NCBI GenBank assembly: GCA_040880235.1
Contig: JBBDIX010000011.1
Coordinates: 1-45,694, forward strand
Direction: 5' to 3'
DNA length: 45,694 nucleotides
Source of the DNA: JBBDIX01 sp040880235
GTDB taxonomy: Bacteria > Actinomycetota > Nitriliruptoria > Nitriliruptorales > Nitriliruptoraceae
Every line of letters begins with the position of its first letter. Position 1 is the first letter of the stretch. The notes below the pieces were generated by a model. That model searched no databases and was not told the DNA's origin. It saw only the letters and a program-made list of their open reading frames with translations. Below, piece by piece: positions 32,637 to 41,324 of the stretch. A program made the translations under genes and the position numbers.

Positions 32637-34145
32637 TCACGACTCGTCTCGCAGGACCATCCGCCGCACCTTGCCGCTGGCGGTGTAGGGCAGGGCGTCG
32701 ACGACCTCGATGCGCGCCGGACACTTGTAGCGAGCCAGGCGTCCGGAGCACCGCGCCATCAGCGCGTCCACGTCGATCGTGGCGCCCGGGGCCGCCACGA
32801 CGTAGGCCACGATGGCCTCCCCCGTCACCGGGTGCGGGGTGCCCACGACCGCAGCGCTGTGCACCGACACATCCTCGACCACGACCCGTTCGACCTCGCC
32901 GGGAAACACGCTGAATCCGTCCACGATCACCAGGTCGCGCAGACGGTCGACGAGGTAGAGCATCCCGTGTTCGTCGCGCGTCCCGGCGTCGCCGGTGCGC
33001 AGCCAGCCGTCCTCGGTCAGCGACCGGGCGGTGGCCCGCGCGTCGTTCCACCAGCCCCGGAACACGTTTGGCCCACGGACCCAGATCTCCCCGACGTCGC
33101 CCCCGACGACATCGGACCCGTCCTCTCCCACGAGCCGGATCTCCACACCGGGCAGCGGGAGCCCGACCGAGCCGGGCGGGGCATCGTCGGTCATCGACGT
33201 GGCCGCGACGCTCGGCGACGCCTCGGTCAGGCCGTAGCCCTCGGTGATCGACCGACCCGTGCGCTGCCGGAACCGTTCGATGGTCTGCATCCCCAGCGGC
33301 GACGCGCCGGAGGCAACGATGCGCAGCGCCGACAGGTCCGCGGCGTCGAGGTCGTCGGCGTCGAGCCACGCCGTGAGGACGGCCGGGGTCGTCACGATCG
33401 CCGTCGCGCGCGTCGACTCGGCGATCCGCAGTGCCGTGGGCGGATCGACCCGTCCGGGGGCCACGAGCGTCGCTCCCGCGGTGATCGCCACCCCGAGGCC
33501 CACGGTGAACGCATAGACGTGGGCGAGCGGCACGGTCACGAGCACGACGTCATCCGCGGTCACGCGGAGGCGACCGGCGTGCGACTGGTCCTGATTCGCG
33601 GCCAGGTTGGCGCGGGTGAGCATCGCGCCGCGCGGCCGACCCGACGTACCCGACGTGTAGAACAGGACGGCCAGATCATCCGGGCCACGTTCCACCGTCG
33701 TCGGTCGTCCGGCCTCGCGACACCGTGCCCGCCAGCCGTCGTCGTCGAGGCTGTCGGTGTCGATCACCCGGGCACGCACACCGAGTGCCCGGAGCTCCGC
33801 GGCACGCGGAGGCCCGGCCACGACCACTCGCGCACCACTGTCACTCAACGCGTGGCGCAGCTCGTCCGGTGCGAGGTCGACGAGCAGGGGGACGAGCACC
33901 CCGCCGCACCTGGCCGTGGCGATCGCCACCTCGACGAAGGTGTCTCCATCGGACACCACCAGCGCGACCCGGTCATCGGTCCCGACGCCGAGTCCCTGCA
34001 GGGCGGCGGCCGCCGCGTCCACCCTCGCGTCGAGCTGCGCCCACGTGATCGAGGAGTCGCCGTCGGAGAGGGCGACTCCGTCCGGGCGGGCGGTCGCGCG
34101 CGCACGCAGTCGGGCACCCAGGTCCTGTGGGGCCTCACGATCCAC
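32637..34145 (-). CDS. AMP-dependent acyl-CoA synthetase/ligase
   Basis: The 502-residue protein is an adenylate-forming ligase, most like medium- or long-chain fatty acid-CoA ligases. Motifs are the P-loop FYTSGTSGRPRGAML (162-176), GYGLTEASP (about 312-320), a YLVDRLRDLVIVDGFSVFPGE hinge region and the catalytic Lys492 in TASGKVRR. GTG 34145 has AGGAGA five bases upstream. The substrate cannot be read from sequence. A TAGGCT -10-like element sits at 34180-34175, so this may be the first gene of the run toward rex and hemA. Confidence 0.85.
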   Translation of the reverse strand: MDREAPQDLGARLRARATARPDGVALSDGDSSITWAQLDARVDAAAAALQGLGVGTDDRVALVVSDGDTFVEVAIATARCGGVLVPLLVDLAPDELRHALSDSGARVVVAGPPRAAELRALGVRARVIDTDSLDDDGWRARCREAGRPTTVERGPDDLAVLFYTSGTSGRPRGAMLTRANLAANQDQSHAGRLRVTADDVVLVTVPLAHVYAFTVGLGVAITAGATLVAPGRVDPPTALRIAESTRATAIVTTPAVLTAWLDADDLDAADLSALRIVASGASPLGMQTIERFRQRTGRSITEGYGLTEASPSVAATSMTDDAPPGSVGLPLPGVEIRLVGEDGSDVVGGDVGEIWVRGPNVFRGWWNDARATARSLTEDGWLRTGDAGTRDEHGMLYLVDRLRDLVIVDGFSVFPGEVERVVVEDVSVHSAAVVGTPHPVTGEAIVAYVVAAPGATIDVDALMARCSGRLARYKCPARIEVVDALPYTASGKVRRMVLRDES

Positions 34146-34174
34146 GGCGTTCTCCTGAGCGTGGAGGAGCCGTG

Positions 34175-34180
34175 AGCCTA
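34175..34180 (-). promoter_or_regulatory. candidate -10 element for the acyl-CoA ligase gene
   Basis: TAGGCT on the minus strand lies about 30 bases before the ligase start codon. No convincing -35 box is present. The remaining gap up to 34305 carries no gene. Confidence 0.25.
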
Positions 34181-34305
34181 CTTGTCACCGCAGGACCGTC
34201 CGGAGCGCCCACCCGTCCCTCGACGCCACCACCGGCGCGACGCTCGGGTGCCTCCACGGCCGGCACCGTAGGCTCGCGCCACCCGCGTCAGGACCCGAGG
34301 TTCCC

Positions 34306-34398
34306 ATGCGCCCGTGGACCGCCGTCGCACTGCTCGTACTGCTGGCCGCACTGACCGTCGCGACGATCGTGCAGCTGCTGGCCGCCCGCGCGATGTGA
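34306..34398 (+). CDS. 30-residue single-helix membrane peptide
   Basis: ATG 34306 opens a short frame encoding MRPWTAVALLVLLAALTVAT followed by IVQLLAARAM. One hydrophobic helix (about 5-26) follows an Arg-Pro-Trp N terminus. GAGG lies five bases before the ATG, and a TAGGCT element sits at 34269-34274. The stop codon directly abuts the acuC stop on the other strand. Good ribosome binding site and clean helix argue for a real small protein, but nothing identifies its function and it could be fortuitous. Confidence 0.5.
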   Translation: MRPWTAVALLVLLAALTVATIVQLLAARAM

Positions 34399-35592
34399 TC
34401 AGCCGTCGATGCCGTGGAGTCGGAACGATCCTCGGCGGGCCGCATCGATCGTCCGGGCCGCCCCTCGTCGCGCGCGTTCGAGGAGTTCCGGGGCCGGTCG
34501 CACCGGGTCCTCGGTGAAACCCCCGGGTGCACGCTCCCCCGTGCGCTCGGCCACGAGTTCACGCCAGTCGAAGGGGGTCTCGACGGGCAGACGGTTGCCG
34601 GACATCTCGGCGAACGCAAGGGTCCAGGCGCGTGGCACCACGTCCACGAGGCGATACCCGCCTCCCCCGGTCGCGATCCAGCGACCCTGTGTCACGTCGT
34701 GCGCCAGGCGGTGGAGACGCGTGTACACGCCGGCCATGTCGTCGATCGTCAGCGACAGGTGCGCGAGCGGGTCGAGGTGATGGCTGTCACAGCCGAGCTG
34801 GGTCACGAGCACGTCCGCGTCGAAGGCGCGGATGATCGGGTCGGCGACGGCGTCGAACACCTCGAGCCAGATCTCTCCGGTCGTCGCCGGGTGCAGCGGC
34901 AGGTTGACCACACTGCCCTTGGCGTGGGGTGGTCCGATGTCGTCCACGGCGCCCGTGCCCGGGAACAGGAACTGGCCGGACTCGTGGAGTGACACCGTCA
35001 GCACCCGGGGGTCGTCACGGAACATCGCCTCGACCCCGTCACCGTGGTGGGCGTCGACGTCCACGTAGCACACGCGCTCGGCGCCCTGGTCGAGCAGCCA
35101 GGCGATCGCGACCCCCGGGTCGTTGTAGACGCAGAAGCCCGCCGCTCTGCCGGGCATCGCGTGGTGCAGGCCACCGCCCGGGTTGAAGGCGTGGGCGACC
35201 TCGCCGGTCCAGACGCGCCGGGCCGCGTCGACGGTCGCGTCACAGACCCGCAGCGCCGCCTCGTGCATCCCGCGGAAGGCGGGGGTGTCGCCCGCGCCGA
35301 GCCCGCAGCCGGCTGCACGCTCGGGGTCGGATCGGACCGACAGCGCCTGGACCGCCTCGACGTAGGACTCGCGGTGCACACGCAGCAGTGCGTCCTCGCC
35401 CGTCGGTTCCGGTGTCACCTCGACGGCACCTCCGACCAGCAGGTCGCTCGACCGCAGCAGCGCACGCGTGAGTTCGACCCGCACGGGTCGCAGGGGATGT
35501 CGCGGGCCGAAGTCGTAGTCGACCACCCGTTCGTCCCAGACCAGCGCGACGGGTTCGCCGGTCGAGTCCGTGTCGCGGGGGCTCGAGGTCAT
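34399..35592 (-). CDS. AcuC-like histone deacetylase family protein
   Basis: The 397-residue protein belongs to the class I histone deacetylase superfamily; bacterial AcuC members deacetylate proteins such as acetyl-CoA synthetase. Catalytic residues are visible: His143-His144 (GLHHAMPGRA), zinc ligands Asp180 and His182 (VDVDAHHGDGVE) and Asp269 (QLGCDSHHLDPLAH), and the substrate-loop GGGGYR near residue 310. ATG 35592 overlaps the proC stop as ATGA. The target protein is unknown; the acyl-CoA ligase next door is a possible but unproven substrate. Confidence 0.88.
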   Translation of the reverse strand: MTSSPRDTDSTGEPVALVWDERVVDYDFGPRHPLRPVRVELTRALLRSSDLLVGGAVEVTPEPTGEDALLRVHRESYVEAVQALSVRSDPERAAGCGLGAGDTPAFRGMHEAALRVCDATVDAARRVWTGEVAHAFNPGGGLHHAMPGRAAGFCVYNDPGVAIAWLLDQGAERVCYVDVDAHHGDGVEAMFRDDPRVLTVSLHESGQFLFPGTGAVDDIGPPHAKGSVVNLPLHPATTGEIWLEVFDAVADPIIRAFDADVLVTQLGCDSHHLDPLAHLSLTIDDMAGVYTRLHRLAHDVTQGRWIATGGGGYRLVDVVPRAWTLAFAEMSGNRLPVETPFDWRELVAERTGERAPGGFTEDPVRPAPELLERARRGAARTIDAARRGSFRLHGIDG

Positions 35593-36398
35593 CCTCCGGC
35601 GAGTTCCTCACCGCGGATCCGCGCCGCGCGGACCCCGGCAGCGACGATCTCCTCGAGACCCAACCGTCCAAACTCGTTCAGGGCCGCCATCGTCGTCCCG
35701 CCGGGTGACGTGACCCGATCGCGCAGCGTCGCGGGGTCGGGGTCCTGCGCGAGCATCGTCGACGCGCCGAGCAGGGTCTGCACGACCAGTGTCGTCGCCG
35801 TGTCACGGTCCAGACCCTCGGCGACACCGGCGTCGATCATGGCCTCGGCGAACGCGAACAGGTACGCCGGCCCCGAGCCCGACACCGCGGTCACCGTGTC
35901 CATGTCCGTCTCGTCCACGGTGACGACCGCACCCAGCGGCTCGAGCAGGCCGGTGACCCGATCGAGATGGCTCGCGTCGGCACGCGTACCGGCACAGATC
36001 GCGGACATCCCCTGTCCGACGAGCATCGGGGTGTTGGGCATCACCCGGACCACCGGGGCCGCACCCACATGGCCTTCGATGAAGCCGGTGCGGATCCCGG
36101 CCGCGATGCTCACCACCAGGTGTCGTTCGTGGAACTGGCCGCCGAGTGCCGCCAGCACGTCACCGAGCACCTGGGGCTTGACGCACAGCACGATCACGTC
36201 GGCGCGCGTGAGCACCTCGGCGTTGTCGTCGGTCACCCCGACCCCGAGGCGGCCGAGTTCGGCCAACCGCTCGGGCTGCGGGTCACTGCACACGATTCCC
36301 TCGGCCTCGACGATCCCCGCCGCGAGCAGGCCACGCACGATCGCGTCCGCCATGCGCCCCGAGCCGATGAACCCGAGCCCGGTTCCGTTGCTGCTCAT
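35589..36398 (-). CDS. proC: pyrroline-5-carboxylate reductase
   Basis: ProC reduces pyrroline-5-carboxylate to proline with NAD(P)H. The 269-residue product has the Rossmann start GFIGSGRMADAIVRGL (9-24), CVKPQVL, VRVMPNTPMLVGQGMSAI (117-134), VSGSGPAYLFAF and RDRVTSPGGTT near the end, all family hallmarks. ATG 36398 has GAGGAG five bases upstream. It overlaps acuC by four bases and follows the YbjN-like gene by 18 bases. Confidence 0.95.
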   Translation of the reverse strand: MSSNGTGLGFIGSGRMADAIVRGLLAAGIVEAEGIVCSDPQPERLAELGRLGVGVTDDNAEVLTRADVIVLCVKPQVLGDVLAALGGQFHERHLVVSIAAGIRTGFIEGHVGAAPVVRVMPNTPMLVGQGMSAICAGTRADASHLDRVTGLLEPLGAVVTVDETDMDTVTAVSGSGPAYLFAFAEAMIDAGVAEGLDRDTATTLVVQTLLGASTMLAQDPDPATLRDRVTSPGGTTMAALNEFGRLGLEEIVAAGVRAARIRGEELAGG

Positions 36399-36416
36399 CC
36401 TCGCTCCTCGTTGCGG

Positions 36417-36911
36417 TCACGTGCCCGACGGCCGACCTCGGTCGATCGGGTTCGGGGGCAGGCCGATCCTGTCACGCCAGGCCTGTTCGTGGTCGATGTA
36501 TCCGCGGAAGCCCGTGCGCAGGAGGCGCTCGAATGCCTCGTCGGCCTCGGTCGCCAGTGCGCCGAGCAGCCGGTCGAGCGACTCCTCGTCCAGTGCCGCA
36601 CGCGGCATGGAGCCGACCAGGACGATCCCGTCGTCTCCGTCGAGTGCGAAGTGCACCGGTCCGTGCCGCGCGTTGCGACGCAGGAGGTGCGCATAGGCCT
36701 GCGCGTGTCCCTCGTCGAGCGGACGGGCGAGGTGGGCCGTGACGCGCAGGGTCCGGGCGTCGAGTTCGAGCCGCACCGGCAGTGCGCGCTTGCGCTCCCC
36801 GGGCAGCACGACGTCCCACCGGTCTGCGTGGGCGTGGCCGACGTCGAGGCCGAGGCGTTCGAGCACCTGGTCCACCAGGCCCGCGGCGGTCTCGTCCGGA
36901 TCGCCGCCCAC
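36417..36911 (-). CDS. YbjN-like domain protein
   Basis: The 164-residue protein resembles the YbjN/secretion-chaperone-like fold: LVDQVLERLGLDVGH, then alternating strands and LRRNARHGPVHFALDGDDGIVLVGSMP. A homologous gene lies beside mshA in mycobacteria, which supports the call. GTG 36911 begins one base after the mshA stop, so the two are coupled. No catalytic residues are evident. A chaperone-like or regulatory role linked to mycothiol synthesis is inferred from position only. Confidence 0.75.
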   Translation of the reverse strand: MGGDPDETAAGLVDQVLERLGLDVGHAHADRWDVVLPGERKRALPVRLELDARTLRVTAHLARPLDEGHAQAYAHLLRRNARHGPVHFALDGDDGIVLVGSMPRAALDEESLDRLLGALATEADEAFERLLRTGFRGYIDHEQAWRDRIGLPPNPIDRGRPSGT

Positions 36912-36912
36912 G

Positions 36913-38217
36913 TCATCCCGCCAGTGCCGTGGCGACCTCGGGTCCGGCCGCGACGTCCTCGCGTGCCTCCGGTTCGCCGGCATCCGTCGCGGTGCCGAGC
37001 ACGTCGGCGTAGGCGGCGAGCAGGCGTTGCACCGTTGCATCCCACGTGGCGCCTCGAGCGGCCTCGATGCCGGCGCGTCGTGCACTGCGGGCCCGGATCG
37101 GGTCGTCGAGGTAGCCCAGCACGGCACGCGCGTGGTCCTGCGGATCGTGTCCATCCACCAGGGTGCCCCCGGCCCCCACGACGGACTCCAGGCCCGCCAC
37201 CCGTGCAGCGACGACGGGAACACCGGATGCCTGTGCCTCGAGTGCGACGAGCCCGAAGGTCTCGCTGCGCGACGGGGCGAGCACGACGTCCGCGGCGCGG
37301 TACCGGTCAGCGAGCTGGGACTGGGGTACGGCTGGGCCGATCGTGACCGCCTCGGCGACCCCGAGCACCTCGGCCAGTCGCCGCAGCGAGCCGGGGTCGA
37401 CACCGGCGCTCTCACCGGACTCGCCGCCGACGATCTCGAGCGTCGCGTCGGGGCGCGAGCGACGGACCTCGGCCAGGGTACGGATCGCGACGTCGGGACC
37501 CTTCAGGGGCTGCAGACGGCCGACGAACAGGAGCCGCGCACCAGAAGACCCGGTCGAGCCGTCGCCGGCGGGCGCGAAACGGTCGAGGTCGACGCCCGGC
37601 GGCACCACGGTCATGCTGCGGCCCGACAGCCCGTAGGCGCGGTGCAGGAGCCGCGCCTCCCCACACGTGAGCACCAGGATGCGGTCGGCGTCACGCGCGA
37701 TCCGCTCCTCCGCGACGAGTCGCAGCGCCGGTTCGGGCACGTCGCCGGGCGCGAGCGTCGCGTTCTTCAGGACCCCGAGCGTGTGGAACGTGTGGACGAA
37801 CGCCGTGCCCAGCACGCGCGACAGGCGACGCGCCACCCACCCCGACAGCCAGTAGTTGGCGTGCAGGACGTCGTGCATTCCGACCCGGCGGTGGCGCTGC
37901 ATCGCGAGCACGAACGCGCACAGGTGATTCGCCAGTTCCCACTTGCCGATCGGCGCGGCCGGACCGGCATCGACGTGGTGCACCGACACCCCGTCCGTGA
38001 GCGACACCTCCGGGGGCACGTCCGGGTCGCTGCGGCGTGTGAACACGTCCACCTCGACGCCCTGTCTCGCCAGCCCCGCGGCCACCTCACGCACGTAGAC
38101 GTTCAGGCCCCCGCCATCGCCGGTGCCCGGTTGGTCCAGGGGAGACGTGTGGACGCTGAGCAACGCGACACGGTCCACGGAACGCGTCGTGACGGCACGG
38201 CCTCGCAGCTCACCCAC
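36913..38217 (-). CDS. mshA: D-inositol-3-phosphate glycosyltransferase MshA
   Basis: MshA joins GlcNAc from UDP-GlcNAc to inositol phosphate, the first step of mycothiol synthesis. The 434-residue GT-B enzyme starts with the near-invariant SVHTSPLDQPGTGDGGGLNV (21-40). It has VVPPGVDLDRF, FVGRLQPLKGPD and, in the donor site, APSRSETFGLVALEAQASG. Start choice is uncertain: GTG 38217 overlaps the upstream gene by eight bases, while GTG 38178 is an alternative still ahead of the conserved core. With mshD (43767-44756) it shows the organism uses mycothiol. Confidence 0.92.
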   Translation of the reverse strand: MGELRGRAVTTRSVDRVALLSVHTSPLDQPGTGDGGGLNVYVREVAAGLARQGVEVDVFTRRSDPDVPPEVSLTDGVSVHHVDAGPAAPIGKWELANHLCAFVLAMQRHRRVGMHDVLHANYWLSGWVARRLSRVLGTAFVHTFHTLGVLKNATLAPGDVPEPALRLVAEERIARDADRILVLTCGEARLLHRAYGLSGRSMTVVPPGVDLDRFAPAGDGSTGSSGARLLFVGRLQPLKGPDVAIRTLAEVRRSRPDATLEIVGGESGESAGVDPGSLRRLAEVLGVAEAVTIGPAVPQSQLADRYRAADVVLAPSRSETFGLVALEAQASGVPVVAARVAGLESVVGAGGTLVDGHDPQDHARAVLGYLDDPIRARSARRAGIEAARGATWDATVQRLLAAYADVLGTATDAGEPEAREDVAAGPEVATALAG

Positions 38218-39229
38218 GTCCGATGACCAGTCGCTCGAGGTGCCGGTCCTCCGCGCCGAACCGGTACTTGTACTCCTCGTCGCCCTTGAGCAGGTCGAAC
38301 ACCTTCAGCCCCTCCGCGCAGGCCTGTTCGATCAGCATCCAGATGATGACCATGCCGGGCGCGTACGGGGCGAGGTCCACGTCGAACGCCGAGTTGTACA
38401 GACCCCACTCCCCGTGAGAGACCAGGGACACCGTCATCGCGGCAGGCAGACCACCCGCGTCGAGCCGGTGCATGCGAAACGTTCGGTCGGGTCCGAACTC
38501 GCGCGCGAGCGCCCCGAACCACTCGTGGATGTCGGGACGCGAGAAGAAGGCAGCCTTGCCGGGGAAGCTCGTCGCGGCCCGCTCGAGGAACCCGTCGAGT
38601 TCACCCTCCAGATCGTCGGGGGCGATCTCGACGAGGTCGAGCTCGCCGACGTCCCGGGCCAGCTTGCGAGTCTTGCGCACCAGTTCCTGACGGGAGCGAC
38701 CGGGAAGGCTCGACAGATACCGGTCATGGCCACTGGAGATGTCGACGCGCGGGCAGACGTCGTCGACCTCCTCGTGGAGGACCGTCAGCCCGTGCGCGTC
38801 GACGGCTCTCCGGATGGCATCGGGCCAACCCGACTCGCGGGTCAGGCCTTCGGCGATGAACTCGTCCCAGTCGACGTCGGCGGCGAGGTTCGCCAGGTAG
38901 GCGTCCGCGACGTCGACGCGGTCCTCGAGGCGACTGATCGGTCCGAGGTAGTCGGTGACCTCCGTCCCCCCGAGGAACCGACGCAGTTCGATGGGTCCGG
39001 TCGGGGCGCCCGCGCGGTCGTTGGCGTCGGCGATGACCCCGATCATGCGGTGGTCGGCGTGCACCGTGTGGACACGGATCGGGTAGCGCTGGCCCATGAC
39101 CTGATGCCACAGCCGCAGGTACCGCGGCCCCTGGAACAGCGACCCGTGTGGATCCTCGCTGAGCAGGAGTTCCCAGTCCGTCGTGGACGCACCCGTCGGG
39201 ATCGTGTCGTGCGTGCGCAACTCGATCAA
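38210..39229 (-). CDS. FemAB/GNAT-like acyltransferase family protein
   Basis: The 339-residue protein belongs to the FemAB-related GNAT group (BioF2-like acetyltransferase domain). The signature is GRSRQELVRKTRKL in the middle and FDLLKGDEEYKYRFGAEDR near the C terminus, the typical end of this family. TTG 39229 is preferred because GAGG lies six bases before it and the encoded start LIELRTHDT fits; GTG 39244 is an alternative with no good binding site. It overlaps mshA by eight bases. Members act in cell-wall or exopolysaccharide modification; the substrate here is unknown. Confidence 0.75.
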   Translation of the reverse strand: MIELRTHDTIPTGASTTDWELLLSEDPHGSLFQGPRYLRLWHQVMGQRYPIRVHTVHADHRMIGVIADANDRAGAPTGPIELRRFLGGTEVTDYLGPISRLEDRVDVADAYLANLAADVDWDEFIAEGLTRESGWPDAIRRAVDAHGLTVLHEEVDDVCPRVDISSGHDRYLSSLPGRSRQELVRKTRKLARDVGELDLVEIAPDDLEGELDGFLERAATSFPGKAAFFSRPDIHEWFGALAREFGPDRTFRMHRLDAGGLPAAMTVSLVSHGEWGLYNSAFDVDLAPYAPGMVIIWMLIEQACAEGLKVFDLLKGDEEYKYRFGAEDRHLERLVIGRG

Positions 39230-39374
39230 TCCACACCTCGCCACGGGGCTGCCGACCCTGCAGGGTACTGCGCACGGGTGCAGCCCCTGGAGTCGACATC
39301 GACACCAGACACCCGGCGGCACCGAATCCGGTTGAATGGCGGACACCACGGTACGACCCACAGGAGACCGAAAC

Positions 39375-39842
39375 GTGCTCGAACCCGGCCAGCAGGCCCC
39401 GGACTTCACCCTCGACGATCATGCGGGCGGATCGGTCACCCTGTCCCGACTGCGTGGCAGCCCCGTCGTCGTCTACTTCTATCCGAAGTCCGACACGCCC
39501 GGCTGCACGACCCAGGCCTGCGGCATCCGCGACCAGTGGTCCGCGTTCGAGCGGGCCGGTGCGCGGGTGCTGGGCATCTCACCCGACTCCGTGGCGGATC
39601 AGGCCGCCTTCGTGGGCAGGTACGACCTTCCCCACACGATCCTCGCGGACCCGGACCGCACGGTCATCGAGCCATGGGGCGCCTGGGGCGAACGCAGCAT
39701 GTACGGCCGGACGTTCATGGGCGTACTCCGCTCGACCGTGCTCGTCGACGCAGACGGCAACGTCGCGCAGGTGTGGCCGAAGGTCCAGCCGAAGCAGCAC
39801 GCTGATGAGGTGCTGGCCGCGATCACCGAGCTCAGCGGTTGA
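39375..39842 (+). CDS. bcp: thioredoxin-dependent peroxiredoxin (Bcp/PrxQ)
   Basis: This peroxiredoxin reduces hydrogen peroxide and organic peroxides. From GTG 39375 the 155-residue product has VLEPGQQAPDF and the active site YFYPKSDTPGCTTQACGIRD. The peroxidatic and resolving cysteines are five residues apart (PGCTTQAC), the atypical 2-Cys PrxQ arrangement. GTG 39375 is chosen because AGGAGA lies seven bases upstream; an ATG at 39336 lacks one. The 3' end overlaps the ygfZ 3' end by 11 bases on the opposite strand. It diverges from the FemAB-like gene across 145 bases without another gene. Confidence 0.93.
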   Translation: MLEPGQQAPDFTLDDHAGGSVTLSRLRGSPVVVYFYPKSDTPGCTTQACGIRDQWSAFERAGARVLGISPDSVADQAAFVGRYDLPHTILADPDRTVIEPWGAWGERSMYGRTFMGVLRSTVLVDADGNVAQVWPKVQPKQHADEVLAAITELSG

Positions 39843-40827
39843 CGGAACGACGCCGGTCTCGACCTCGTGTCACCGCGGGGTCGCTGCCCGGCGGTGACAC
39901 GTCGTCACCGACCAGTCGGACCACCTCGACGGCGACGCCGTCCACCACCAGCACGTCACCCGCCGTGCGATCACCGGGCACGAACGCCAGGGCGCGATCC
40001 GTGGACGGCGACCTCGTCGTGACCGTGACACGGTCGCGTCCCTCGCCGGCCTCCCATCCCTCGGTGACCGCGTCGGCGTCCACCCGCACGATGGCGAGCC
40101 GACGCCGGGGCCGACCGAGCATCCACATGCGGGCCACCGCCTCCTGCCCCGGGTAGCAGCCCTTGCCCAGGTGCACGTGCGATGGCAGCAGCCCCGCCTC
40201 CTCCGGCAGGTGTGGCGCGACCACCTCGTGCCCCCAACCGGGCACACCCTGGTCGACCCGCCAACGGCGCAGGTCGTCGGCATCGCCCGCTCGTGCCCCC
40301 ACCGCGACGAGCCGCTCGTGCACGGCGTCGACCGTCTCGGCAGGACCCAGCAGATCCGCTCCACCCGGGACGGGGACCACCAGCACGTCGTCAGCGAGAC
40401 GCGCCCGGCCGGCAACGTGACCAAGGCCGACCGCAGCCAGCACGTCGGCCGCGCCCGGGCCACGGACCGCGAGCGCCCGATCGTCGGTGACTCCGAACCG
40501 GGCATCGAGGAGGAACGTGCGTCCGCCGAGGCGCTCCGTGACCAGGTCCGCGGACGCATCGTCGTCGACGACGAGCGCCAGCCGGTCGCCGAGCACCACC
40601 ACGTCGAACATCGCCAGCACGGTCCCGTGGACATCGAGGTGCAGCGCGCCTCGTACCTCACCGACCGGGACGTCGACGAGGTCCTGGCTGGTCACGTCCT
40701 GCAGGTAGCGCGCCCGGTCGTCGCCGGTGACGTCGACGCGACGACGACTCGTCGGCACCACGAACGCCTCGTCCGGCGCCCCCGGCGGGGAATGATCGGT
40801 CTCGGTCTCGGTCTCGGTTTCGGTCAT
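39832..40827 (-). CDS. ygfZ: folate-binding iron-sulfur cluster protein YgfZ
   Basis: YgfZ-family proteins (GcvT-like fold) help repair or assemble Fe-S clusters in a tetrahydrofolate-dependent way. The 331-residue product has the diagnostic LGKGCYPGQEAVARM motif with its redox-active cysteine in the second half, and RYLQDVTSQDL near the start. ATG 40827 has GGAAGG nine bases upstream. The N terminus is a Thr-Glu repeat encoded by a hexanucleotide repeat (40795-40824). The gene follows the thioredoxin-like gene on the same strand by 69 bases. Confidence 0.92.
   Translation of the reverse strand: MTETETETETDHSPPGAPDEAFVVPTSRRRVDVTGDDRARYLQDVTSQDLVDVPVGEVRGALHLDVHGTVLAMFDVVVLGDRLALVVDDDASADLVTERLGGRTFLLDARFGVTDDRALAVRGPGAADVLAAVGLGHVAGRARLADDVLVVPVPGGADLLGPAETVDAVHERLVAVGARAGDADDLRRWRVDQGVPGWGHEVVAPHLPEEAGLLPSHVHLGKGCYPGQEAVARMWMLGRPRRRLAIVRVDADAVTEGWEAGEGRDRVTVTTRSPSTDRALAFVPGDRTAGDVLVVDGVAVEVVRLVGDDVSPPGSDPAVTRGRDRRRSVNR
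40795..40824. repeat. hexanucleotide repeat in the ygfZ N terminus
   Basis: Five near-identical 6-base units (ctcggt, with the first and last variant) encode the TETETETETE run of YgfZ. As the unit is a multiple of three, length change would not shift the frame. Confidence 0.85.
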
Positions 40828-40896
40828 GGGCGGGCACCTTCCATGGTCGGACGCGCCGCCCGGCGATGGCCAGCACGCGCGGACCGGCATCTGCGA

Positions 40897-41322
40897 TCAG
40901 GCCGCGTCGAGCACACCCTCGATCTCGTGCGCGCGCGGAACACCACTCGTGCGGGCGATGATCCATCCCCGGCGGTCGACGACCAGCAGGGTCGGGACCC
41001 GCAGGATCCCGTGGTCGCGCACGAACGGCAAGTGCTCGCTCGCGTCGGCGTACACCCATCGGAAGCCATCCCGAGTCTCCTGTACCCGGTCGAGCACCCG
41101 TCGGGCCACCACGCAGGGGGCGCACGTCCGTGAGCCGACGAGCACGGCCCCGATGGTCGCGCCCGACAGGTCGAGCCCCATCGCCTCGAGGTGCGACCGG
41201 TCGACCCGACGGTCGTCGCCGGAACGAAGCCGGCCGCTGCGGTGGTTCCACCACCATCCCGCCAGTGTCGCCACCGCGACGACCGCGACGACGACCACGA
41301 GACGCAGCACCAGTGGGTACAT
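40897..41322 (-). CDS. membrane-anchored thioredoxin-like protein
   Basis: The 141-residue protein has one N-terminal hydrophobic helix (about 5-25), then a thioredoxin-like domain with CAPC (Cys67, Cys70) in VGSRTCAPCVVARR and a cis-proline at Pro110 (RVPTLLVVDRRG). The domain is shorter than thioredoxin. ATG 41322 is two bases from the DUF4395 stop. Together with DUF4395 and the upstream regulator it forms a three-gene unit. A role as an extracytoplasmic or membrane-face disulfide reductase is inferred. Confidence 0.82.
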   Translation of the reverse strand: MYPLVLRLVVVVAVVAVATLAGWWWNHRSGRLRSGDDRRVDRSHLEAMGLDLSGATIGAVLVGSRTCAPCVVARRVLDRVQETRDGFRWVYADASEHLPFVRDHGILRVPTLLVVDRRGWIIARTSGVPRAHEIEGVLDAA

Positions 41323-41324
41323 GG

